This document shows positions 9,296 through 16,153 of a stretch of DNA of 64,000 bases, piece after piece; positions within the stretch are counted from its first letter, which is position 1; each line of letters begins with the position of its first letter. Both the position numbers and the translations under genes were made by a program. The DNA is from Bradyrhizobium stylosanthis (GTDB lineage Bacteria; Pseudomonadota; Alphaproteobacteria; Rhizobiales; Xanthobacteraceae). The notes beneath the pieces are model-generated. The model was not told where the DNA came from, did no database searches, and worked only from the letters and a program-made list of their open reading frames with translations. The stretch covers positions 396,557 through 460,556 of the forward strand of contig NZ_LVEM01000004.1 of NCBI RefSeq assembly GCF_001641335.1, written 5' to 3'.

Positions 9296-9721
9296 TCAAT
9301 CCTTCGCCGTCGCCTTGAGCGCGGCGATGACGTCCTCGCGGGCGATGATCCCGGCCAGCTTCTGCGCTCCGTCGAGCACGATGATGCTCCTGATGCGGTG
9401 CTCGACCATGATCTGCAGCACCCGCGTCAGGCGCGTGTCGGGGCTGACATAGATGAACTCCGGCGTCATGACGTCGCCGACCTTGCGGCTCATCAAATCG
9501 TGGTAACGCGGCAGCATCTGGTTCGGGGTGAAGGCAAAGCACTTCAGGATGTCGAACTTGGTGACGATGCCGACCACCTGCCCGTCGTCCTCGACCGGGT
9601 AGGAGTTGAAATCGTCGTTTTCGAACATCTCGCTGAGCGCGAGCAGATCCTGGTCGCGCCGCACCGTCCTGACGGTGCGCGTCATGTAGCCGCTAGCGGT
9701 CTGCTCAAGAAATCTGTACAC
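9296..9721 (-). CDS. CBS-domain pair protein
   Basis: A 141-residue protein made of two CBS domains and little else, with the pattern MTRTVRTVRRDQDLLALSEMF, then GIVTKFDIL, then a second domain ending GIIAREDVI. Such stand-alone Bateman modules bind adenosine nucleotides and act as energy-state sensors; the partner here is unknown. I chose GTG at 9721 because AGGAGG lies 7 nt before it and the next upstream frame is non-homologous. It follows the stress-protein gene by 38 nt, so both are probably one operon under the FixK box at 10654. Confidence 0.82.
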   Translation of the reverse strand: MYRFLEQTASGYMTRTVRTVRRDQDLLALSEMFENDDFNSYPVEDDGQVVGIVTKFDILKCFAFTPNQMLPRYHDLMSRKVGDVMTPEFIYVSPDTRLTRVLQIMVEHRIRSIIVLDGAQKLAGIIAREDVIAALKATAKD

Positions 9722-9759
9722 GGCGCGTCCTCCTCGACTAGCTCCAGGCCAAACGGCCG

Positions 9760-10593
9760 TCAGTGCGACAGCAGCACGCAGCGGCTGGATTGCGTGACCA
9801 GATGCTGGGTGACGCCGCCCAGGATCAGCTCGCGAAACCGCGAATGCCCGTAGGCACCAGCGACGATCAGGCCGGCGCCGACATCGCCGGCGACTTTCTC
9901 CAATTGCGCCGCCGCGGTATCGTTCCGCGCGCTGTCCAGGACGCGCGCGCTCGCGGTGATGCCGTGACGGGCGAGCCAGGCGGCAACGTCGGTGACGCCG
10001 GCCATCACGGCCGACCGGTCGTCGCCCTGTTCGGGGATTTCGACGACGGTGACGTCCCCCGCCTTGCGCAGCATCGGCAGCGCGTCGGTCACCGCCCGCC
10101 GCGCCTCCGGCGTATCCTTCCAGGCCACCAGCACGCTGCGCAGATCGAGCCAGTCGACGCGGTCGGGAACGACGAGAAGCGGACGTCCGGCCTGCATCAC
10201 CAGGTCCTTGGGGCTTGCGAGCGCGAATGCATCGGAGAAGGCCGGGCTTTGCCCGCCGCTGACGACGATGTCGGCGCAGCGCGCCTGCGCCAGGATGAAC
10301 CGCGCCGGAAAATCCATGGCGCTGCGCCACTCCGCGCGTCCGCCGCGATTCTTCATCGCGGTCCGGAATTGCGCCTCCAGCTCGGCCAGCCGCCGCCTGA
10401 CGGAGGCTTCGCCCTCCTCGATCAGCCCCTGGGCCTCGGCGCCATCGGTGAAATAGAGCGGCGGCGCGAACTGCGCCGCGGCAACCCCGATGATGGCAGC
10501 TTCGAATCGCTCGGCGAGTTCGCCCGCGACCTGAAGACGCGCCTCGTTGGACTGATCGAGCGCCAGGCTGACCATCACGGTTGCGTATGTCAT
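9760..10593 (-). CDS. Universal stress protein, tandem UspA domains
   Basis: A 277-residue protein with two UspA-like halves. The second half ends with the ATP-binding type signature GAYGHSRFRE-LILGGVTQ. The first half lacks a clear nucleotide motif, as is usual in tandem Usp proteins. Usp proteins help survival under oxygen limitation or growth arrest. The ATG at 10593 (MTYATVMV) is preferred to an in-frame start 15 nt upstream. A FixK-type site lies 61 nt upstream, linking it to the oxygen cascade encoded next door. Confidence 0.85.
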   Translation of the reverse strand: MTYATVMVSLALDQSNEARLQVAGELAERFEAAIIGVAAAQFAPPLYFTDGAEAQGLIEEGEASVRRRLAELEAQFRTAMKNRGGRAEWRSAMDFPARFILAQARCADIVVSGGQSPAFSDAFALASPKDLVMQAGRPLLVVPDRVDWLDLRSVLVAWKDTPEARRAVTDALPMLRKAGDVTVVEIPEQGDDRSAVMAGVTDVAAWLARHGITASARVLDSARNDTAAAQLEKVAGDVGAGLIVAGAYGHSRFRELILGGVTQHLVTQSSRCVLLSH

Positions 10594-10653
10594 CGAAATT
10601 CTCCGCACGGAAGTGAACCGGCGCGAAATCTAGCCTCGCCGCTGCGATGCGGG

Positions 10654-10667
10654 ATGAGCTAGATCAA
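10654..10667 (-). promoter_or_regulatory. Imperfect FixK/FNR box upstream of the Usp/CBS operon
   Basis: ATGAG-CTAG-ATCAA keeps the TGA-N6-TCA core and one perfect half-site (ATCAA). It ends 61 nt before the Usp start codon, the same distance as the boxes before ccoN and ccoG. It also lies 134 nt upstream of the fixL start on the other strand. A weaker match than the others, but the position supports it. Confidence 0.6.
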
Positions 10668-10800
10668 ATTGCCGGGTGCCGGGCTGCGGGAAATCCACCA
10701 ATGGAATCAGACATCCGAACTTGCCTCGGGGCCGCCCTTGGGCGAAATTGCCGCCATGTTCGCGGGGCCAGGCCTGCGGGCCGAAACTGGGAGTCATCGC

Positions 10801-12318
10801 TTGTCGCCGACCCGCGTAACGCATCCGCCAGACGATGGTCGCGGCGAGCATTTCCGGGTCCGGATCGAGGGATTCGGCGTCGGCACCTGGGATCTCGACC
10901 TCGCGACGCGGGAACTTGACTGGTCGGACACGGCCAGGAGCCTGCTCGGCATCGCGCCGGATCAGCCGCCGAGCTACGACCTCTTCCTGTCGCGGCTCGA
11001 GCCGAGGGATCGCGCGCGCGTGGACAGCGCGATCGCGCGCGTCTGCGAGCGGGGCGGCGGGCTCGACGTGTCCTTCAAGGTCGCAGGCGCCTCCAACGGG
11101 GGTCAGTGGATTCGCGCGCGGGCGGGGGTCATTCGCGACGACGCCGGCGCAGCGCGTCATCTCAGCGGCATCTTCCTGGACATCGACGAGGAGAAGCAGG
11201 TCGAGGAGGCCTTGCGCACGCGCGAGAGCCACCTTCGCTCCATCCTCCACACCATTCCCGACGCCATGATCGTCATCGACGGCCACGGCATCATCCAGCT
11301 GTTCTCGACCGCCGCCGAGCGCCTGTTCGGCTGGTCCGAGCACGAGGCGATCGGCCAGAACGTCAACATCCTGATGCCGGAGCCCGACCGCTCCCGGCAC
11401 GACAGCTACATCGCGCGCTACCGCACCACCAGCGACCCGCACATCATCGGCATCGGCCGCATCGTCACCGGCAGGCGCCGCGACGGCACCACCTTTCCGA
11501 TGCACCTGTCGATCGGCGAGATGCAGTCCGGCGGCGAGCCCTATTTCACCGGCTTCGTCCGCGACCTCACCGAGCACCAGCAGACCCAGGCGCGGCTGCA
11601 GGAGCTGCAATCCGAGCTGGTCCACGTCTCCAGGCTGAGCGCCATGGGCGAGATGGCGTCCGCGCTCGCGCACGAGCTCAACCAGCCGCTGGCGGCGATC
11701 AGCAACTACATGAAGGGCTCGCGGCGGCTGCTGGCCGGCAGCGCCGATCCGAACACGCCAAAGATCGAGAGCGCGCTGGACCGCGCCGCCGAGCAGGCGC
11801 TGCGGGCCGGCCAGATCATCCGGCGCCTGCGCGACTTCGTCTCCCGCGGCGAATCCGAGAAGCGGGTCGAGAGCCTGTCCAAGCTGATCGAAGAGGCCGG
11901 CGCGCTGGGCCTCGCCGGCGCGCGCGAGCAGAATGTGCAGCTCCGCTTCAGCCTCGATCCGGAGACCGATCTCGTTCTCGCCGACCGGGTGCAGATCCAG
12001 CAGGTCCTGGTCAATTTGTTCCGCAACGCGCTGGAAGCGATGGCGCAGTCGCAGCAGCGCGAGCTCGTCGTCACGAACACCCGCGCCGGCGACGACATGA
12101 TCGAGGTCGAGGTCTCCGACACCGGCAGCGGCTTCCAGGACGACGTCATTCCCAATCTGTTTCAGACTTTCTTCACCACCAAGGACACCGGCATGGGCGT
12201 GGGACTGTCCATCAGCCGCTCGATCATCGAGGCTCACGGCGGGCGCATGTGGGCCGAGAGCAACGCATCGGGCGGAGCGACATTCCGCTTCACCCTCCCG
12301 GCAGCCGACGAGAATTGA
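10801..12318 (+). CDS. fixL: Oxygen-sensing haem-PAS sensor histidine kinase FixL
   Basis: A 505-residue soluble sensor kinase. It has an N-terminal PAS domain, a second haem-binding PAS domain, then HisKA and HATPase domains. Read from TTG at 10801, the haem ligand in DRSRH is His200, Arg206 and Arg220 fall in the haem pocket, and the autophosphorylated His in ALAHELNQP is His291. This is exactly the numbering known for B. japonicum FixL, so the TTG is the preferred start (GGGAG lies 8 nt upstream). ATP-binding G boxes appear as DTGSGF and GMGVGLSISRS. Oxygen on the haem turns the kinase off; deoxy-FixL phosphorylates FixJ, whose gene starts 3 nt downstream. Confidence 0.97.
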   Translation: MSPTRVTHPPDDGRGEHFRVRIEGFGVGTWDLDLATRELDWSDTARSLLGIAPDQPPSYDLFLSRLEPRDRARVDSAIARVCERGGGLDVSFKVAGASNGGQWIRARAGVIRDDAGAARHLSGIFLDIDEEKQVEEALRTRESHLRSILHTIPDAMIVIDGHGIIQLFSTAAERLFGWSEHEAIGQNVNILMPEPDRSRHDSYIARYRTTSDPHIIGIGRIVTGRRRDGTTFPMHLSIGEMQSGGEPYFTGFVRDLTEHQQTQARLQELQSELVHVSRLSAMGEMASALAHELNQPLAAISNYMKGSRRLLAGSADPNTPKIESALDRAAEQALRAGQIIRRLRDFVSRGESEKRVESLSKLIEEAGALGLAGAREQNVQLRFSLDPETDLVLADRVQIQQVLVNLFRNALEAMAQSQQRELVVTNTRAGDDMIEVEVSDTGSGFQDDVIPNLFQTFFTTKDTGMGVGLSISRSIIEAHGGRMWAESNASGGATFRFTLPAADEN

Positions 12319-12321
12319 TCC

Positions 12322-12939
12322 ATGACCACCAAGGCACATGTCTACGTCATCGACGACGACGAGGCGATGCGGGATTCGCTGAACTTCCTGCTGGATTCCT
12401 CCGGTTTCGGCGTCACGCTGTTCGACAACGCGCAGAGCTTCATCGACGCCCTGCCGGGCCTTGCCTTCGGCTGCGTCGTCTCCGACGTGCGCATGCCGGG
12501 CCTCGATGGCATCGAGCTGCTCAAGCGCATGAAGGCGCAGCAGAGCCCGTTTCCCATCCTGATCATGACCGGGCACGGCGACGTGCCGCTCGCGGTCGAG
12601 GCGATGAAGCTCGGCGCCGTCGACTTTCTGGAGAAGCCGTTCGAGGACGATCGCCTCACCACCATGATCGAGACTGCGATCCGCCAGGCCGAGCCCGCGG
12701 CGAAGAACGAAGCGGTCGCGCAGGACATCGCCGCCCGCGTCGCGTCCTTGAGTCCCCGGGAGCGTCAGGTCATGGAGGGGCTGATCGCTGGCCTTTCCAA
12801 CAAGCTGATCGCCCGGGAATACGACATCAGCCCGCGCACCATCGAGGTCTATCGGGCCAACGTCATGACCAAGATGCAGGCCAACAGCCTCTCGGAGCTG
12901 GTTCGCCTCGCCATGCGCGCCGGCATGCTCAACGATTGA
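12322..12939 (+). CDS. fixJ: Response regulator FixJ (LuxR-type HTH)
   Basis: A 205-residue two-domain regulator. The receiver domain has the acidic pocket DDDE near residue 11 and the phospho-acceptor Asp55 in VVSDVRMPG, the conserved Thr in MTGHGD and the Lys in EKPFED. The C-terminal LuxR/GerE helix-turn-helix begins at SPRERQVMEGL. FixL phosphorylates it at low oxygen, after which it activates fixK2. The ATG lies 3 nt after the fixL stop, so the two are translated from one message. Confidence 0.97.
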   Translation: MTTKAHVYVIDDDEAMRDSLNFLLDSSGFGVTLFDNAQSFIDALPGLAFGCVVSDVRMPGLDGIELLKRMKAQQSPFPILIMTGHGDVPLAVEAMKLGAVDFLEKPFEDDRLTTMIETAIRQAEPAAKNEAVAQDIAARVASLSPRERQVMEGLIAGLSNKLIAREYDISPRTIEVYRANVMTKMQANSLSELVRLAMRAGMLND

Positions 12940-12949
12940 GTCGGGCCGG

Positions 12950-12994
12950 CTTGAGGCAAGTCGACTTGAGGCATATCAGCTTGAGGCAAGTCAA
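12950..12994. repeat. Three 15-bp tandem repeats forming FixK-like boxes
   Basis: The unit CTTGAGGCAAGTCGA is repeated three times with small changes (12950-12964, 12965-12979, 12980-12994). Each unit contains a TTGA-N6-TCNN arrangement: TTGA..TCGA, TTGA..TCAG and, in the third, a full TTGA-GGCAAG-TCAA that fits the FixK/FNR core. The array lies between fixJ and the receiver-only gene. Whether it binds FixK2 is inference. Confidence 0.6.
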
Positions 12995-13027
12995 GGCGGT
13001 TGCCCACGCACGTGCTAGCCAGTCAGA

Positions 13028-13450
13028 ATGATCGAGATTGGCTCGCACCCTCAGCGGCTCCCAATGGCGGCACCGGCAAAGCCCACTGTCTACGTGGTCG
13101 ACGACGATGCCGCCGTGCTGGGCTCCCTGCAATTCCTGCTTGAAACCGACGGCTTTGCCGTGCGGACCTTCAGGAATGCGACGGCGCTGCTCAATGCCGC
13201 CGGCGCGCTGGCCGCGGATTGCTACGTGATCGACTACAAGATGCCCGACATCAATGGGATCGAGCTGGCCGGCCGGCTGCGGCAGTCGGACGGCGCGGCC
13301 CCGGTGATCCTGATCACCGGCTATCCCGACGTGAACATCTCGGCCCGGGCCGCCGCCGCGGGCGTCAAGGACGTGATTTTGAAGCCGCTTCTGGACGAAA
13401 ACCTGGTCAAGCGCATCCGTCACGCCATCCAGGACCGCCGCGGAAACTGA
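13028..13450 (+). CDS. rrcA: Single-domain response regulator (rrcA-like)
   Basis: A 140-residue protein that is only a receiver domain: acidic pocket DDDA at about 25, phospho-acceptor Asp69 in YVIDYKMPD, Thr in LITGYPD and Lys in LKPLLDE. It has no output domain, so it may act as a phosphate sink or by protein contact. It lies between fixJ and fixK2; from memory the gene in this place in B. japonicum is called rrcA, so the symbol rests on position. A shorter start at 13064 (MAAPAKP) is possible. The TTGA-N6-TCAA repeats upstream hint at FixK2 feedback. Confidence 0.8.
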   Translation: MIEIGSHPQRLPMAAPAKPTVYVVDDDAAVLGSLQFLLETDGFAVRTFRNATALLNAAGALAADCYVIDYKMPDINGIELAGRLRQSDGAAPVILITGYPDVNISARAAAAGVKDVILKPLLDENLVKRIRHAIQDRRGN

Positions 13451-13470
13451 CCTACGGGAATCTACGTAGG
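13451..13470 (+). promoter_or_regulatory. Candidate FixJ-binding site in the fixK2 promoter
   Basis: An inverted repeat CCTAC-N10-GTAGG contains the palindrome CTACGTAG at 13462-13469. This matches seven of eight positions of the FixJ motif GTAMGTAG reported for Sinorhizobium. It starts 103 nt before the fixK2 ATG, a sensible place for a FixJ site. The match is by eye. Confidence 0.6.
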
Positions 13471-13553
13471 TAAACGTCCTTAAGATAACGCGCGAAATTT
13501 CCGGATTGCGCAAACCCGCGTAGCAATGCTCCATCACAACGGAGATGGCGCAG

Positions 13554-14252
13554 ATGCTGACCCAGACGCTCAAGACCCAGGCGATCAACACCCAGATCGG
13601 TAGCAAGATTGCCCCTGCCCATCCGGTCACCGACCAGTTCGGCGCGATCACCGGCCATGTCGGCCTCGTCGCCACCGAGTTCTCCTACCGCAAGGAGGAG
13701 GAGATTTATGGCGAGGACGAGCCGGCCGAATATGTCTACCAGGTCGTATCGGGCGCGGTGCGCAGCTACAAGCTTCTGTCCGACGGCCGCCGCCAGATCG
13801 GCGCCTTCCATCTTCCCGGCGACGTGTTCGGCCTCGAATCCGGCCCGACCCACCGCCTCGCCGCCGAAGCCATCATCGACACCAATGTGCGCCTCGTGAA
13901 GCGCGCCAGCCTCGAGAAGGCCGCCGGCACCGACGTGCAGGTCGCCCGCAAGCTCTGGGCCATGACCGCCTCCGAGCTGCGTCACGCCGAGGACCACATG
14001 CTGCTGCTCGGCCGCAAGACCGCGATGGAGCGTGTCGCGACCTTCCTGCTCGAAATGGACCGCCGCCTCGCGGTTGCCGGCATGATGGCGCTGCCGATGT
14101 GCCGCCGCGACATCGGCGACTATCTCGGCCTCACGCTCGAAACCGTCTCGCGCGCGCTGTCCCAGCTCCACACCCAGGGCATTCTCGGCTTCTCCGGTGC
14201 CCGCCAGATCGTGCTGCGCAACCGTCAGCGCCTGCACAATCTCGACGCCTGA
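13554..14252 (+). CDS. fixK2: CRP/FNR-family regulator FixK2
   Basis: A 232-residue CRP/FNR-type activator with an N-terminal cyclic-nucleotide-like beta roll, a dimerisation helix and a C-terminal helix-turn-helix with ETVSRALSQL, the recognition helix of the FixK class. It lacks the N-terminal iron-sulfur cysteines of FNR, so oxygen sensing comes from FixLJ. Read from the second ATG (13554, GGAG at 9 nt), the single Cys in PMCRRDIG is residue 183, the residue known in B. japonicum FixK2 to be a redox switch. The first ATG (13545) has a ribosome-binding site that is too close. It is followed by a strong terminator. Confidence 0.95.
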   Translation: MLTQTLKTQAINTQIGSKIAPAHPVTDQFGAITGHVGLVATEFSYRKEEEIYGEDEPAEYVYQVVSGAVRSYKLLSDGRRQIGAFHLPGDVFGLESGPTHRLAAEAIIDTNVRLVKRASLEKAAGTDVQVARKLWAMTASELRHAEDHMLLLGRKTAMERVATFLLEMDRRLAVAGMMALPMCRRDIGDYLGLTLETVSRALSQLHTQGILGFSGARQIVLRNRQRLHNLDA

Positions 14253-14271
14253 ATTTCCTCCCCACTGACTT

Positions 14272-14306
14272 GGCCGGCTGAATTCGTTCAGCCGGCCATT
14301 TCTTTT
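14272..14306 (+). terminator. Rho-independent terminator after fixK2
   Basis: Arms GGCCGGCTGAA and TTCAGCCGGCC form a perfect 11-bp stem closed by a TTCG loop (14272-14297), followed by ATTTCTTTT. It ends the fixK2 message. The left arm also encodes the last codons and stop of the convergent MFS gene. Confidence 0.88.
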
Positions 14307-15634
14307 GGCGCGGTCATGCTCGTGCGCCGGGTCTCCGGCATCACCAGCAGGATCAGCAGCAGGCCCATCGCCGCGACGCCGGACAGCCCGATGAAGGCCG
14401 TGGCGTTGCCGAACTTGTCGCTGACATAGCCGCCGAGCGCCGTGCTCAGCGACGCGCCGATGCCGGTCGCGGTGCCGACGATGCCCTGCGCCAGGTTGAA
14501 ATGGCCGCTGCCGAAGGCGACGTCGGCGACGATCAGCGGAATCATCACCGCGAACACCGCCGCCGTGATGCCGTCGAACACCTGCACCGCGACCAGCAGA
14601 TAGGGATCGCGCACGGTCGCGAACAACAGGCCGCGGATCGTCAGCGCGGCGAAGCCGATCAGCAGCAGCGGCCGGCGGCCCCAGAGCTGCGCCTTGCGCC
14701 CGACCGTCGGCGACAGCAGCGCCACGATCGCCTGGGGCACGACGATGCAGAAGGCGACGAGCACGGTCGCCCACTGGCTCGACCGCGCCGTCACCGCGCT
14801 CGCCATCAGCGGCATCATCGCGGCGTTGGCGAGCTGCAGCAGCATCACGCTGAGCGCGAAGACGATGAGCGGCCGCTGCCGGACCAGATGCCAGAGATTG
14901 GTGTCGCCGCGATCGGCCGATTCGCGCGGCATCTCGCCATGGCAACGCGCGATGTCGACCTCCTGCTCGCGGATGCGCGAGAGTGCGATCAGGGCCGGGA
15001 TCGTGAGCAGGAAGGTGACGAGGAAGACCGAGCGGCTCGACAACAGATATCCGGCCGTGCCCATCACGGCGGCGGCAACGCCGTTGCCGAGCGAGGCAAA
15101 CCGCGCATTGCGGCCGAGCCGTTCGCCGATCGCGAGCGGGCCGACGAGGCCAAGGCTGATCGCCGCGATCGCCGGTCCCAAGACGCAGCTCGCCGCCGCA
15201 TGCAGGGTCGCGGCGGCCACCACGACCGGGAAGACCGGCATGGCCGCATAGGCGAGTGCGCAGACGCCGATGGTCGCAATCGCGAGCGCTGCAACCAGCC
15301 GCTCGGATTTGGCCGCGTCGATGATCGCCCCACCCGGCATCTGCCCGATCAGGCCGACGATGCCGCCGATCGACAGCACGAGGCCGATCTGCCCCTGCGT
15401 CCATTTCTCCGTGGTCAGGTAGACCGCGATGAAGGGGCCGAAGCCGGTCTGCACGTCGGCAAGGAAGAAGATGAACCAGTCGAGGCCGCGCAGGCTGCGG
15501 CGCGACGGCGCCGGGATGCCGCCGGCCGACAGCGCCGCGACGTTGTCCTGTTCAACGCGGCGCGCGCGATCCTCGGCGGCGGGGTTCGGCTTGCTTGACA
15601 ACAGCACCAGCGGCCATCCCTCCCCGCGCCTCAC
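14288..15634 (-). CDS. MFS transporter
   Basis: A 448-residue protein with about 12 hydrophobic helices and MFS loop patterns such as GGAIIDAAKSERL after helix 2. It has a hydrophilic N-terminal extension of about 45 residues. The GTG start overlaps the stop of the PRC-barrel gene by 4 nt (GTGA), so it is probably the last gene of a leftward operon with the PRC, glucosidase and ABC genes. Substrate unknown. The start is uncertain because no good ribosome-binding site is seen. Confidence 0.8.
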   Translation of the reverse strand: MRRGEGWPLVLLSSKPNPAAEDRARRVEQDNVAALSAGGIPAPSRRSLRGLDWFIFFLADVQTGFGPFIAVYLTTEKWTQGQIGLVLSIGGIVGLIGQMPGGAIIDAAKSERLVAALAIATIGVCALAYAAMPVFPVVVAAATLHAAASCVLGPAIAAISLGLVGPLAIGERLGRNARFASLGNGVAAAVMGTAGYLLSSRSVFLVTFLLTIPALIALSRIREQEVDIARCHGEMPRESADRGDTNLWHLVRQRPLIVFALSVMLLQLANAAMMPLMASAVTARSSQWATVLVAFCIVVPQAIVALLSPTVGRKAQLWGRRPLLLIGFAALTIRGLLFATVRDPYLLVAVQVFDGITAAVFAVMIPLIVADVAFGSGHFNLAQGIVGTATGIGASLSTALGGYVSDKFGNATAFIGLSGVAAMGLLLILLVMPETRRTSMTAPKEMAG

Positions 15635-16134
15635 TGTATCGCTTGCAGCGGTTGCAGGCTGCCGGACGCGCCGAGCACGACGATCGGCGTGTCCTCCTTG
15701 TATTCCGGCGCGGCCGCGACCTGCGCCTTGGTCAATTCCAGCGTGATGCTGTCCTTCTTGTTGGCGATCTTGCCGAAGCGCAGCGCGTTCCAGTCCACCA
15801 CGATCTTGCGGCTGCCGACGCCGAGGAAGCCGCCGAAATCGATCGCGGCCGCGCGCACATGCCCCTCTCGATCGACGATCACGTCGACGATGCGGCCCAT
15901 ATCCTCGGCCGCCGCGCTGCGCACGTCGCGGCCGAGCACGCCGTGGGCATCGCTCGCCCCGATGATGGTGACGGAGGGCGGCGGCGCGGCGTCCTTCGGT
16001 GTCACGGGCACCGTCGAAGCCGGCGGCGCTTTCGCCTCGTTCTGCGCCGCGGGCTGGTCTTCCGCGGCGCGCGTGGCGACCGCCAGGCCTCCGGCAATGA
16101 CCACGCTCAGGATCAACACACCGATGACACGCAT
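15631..16134 (-). CDS. Exported PRC-barrel domain protein
   Basis: A 167-residue protein with a signal peptide (about 1-24), a Pro/Ala-rich linker and a PRC-barrel domain from about residue 65 (GRDVRSAAAEDMGRIVDVIVD). PRC-barrel proteins of this form are widespread in Bradyrhizobium and often stress-induced; the molecular role is unknown. It lies 19 nt after the glucosidase gene and overlaps the MFS gene. Confidence 0.8.
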   Translation of the reverse strand: MRVIGVLILSVVIAGGLAVATRAAEDQPAAQNEAKAPPASTVPVTPKDAAPPPSVTIIGASDAHGVLGRDVRSAAAEDMGRIVDVIVDREGHVRAAAIDFGGFLGVGSRKIVVDWNALRFGKIANKKDSITLELTKAQVAAAPEYKEDTPIVVLGASGSLQPLQAIQ

Positions 16135-16153
16135 GGTCCCTCCTTGCGCGCCG

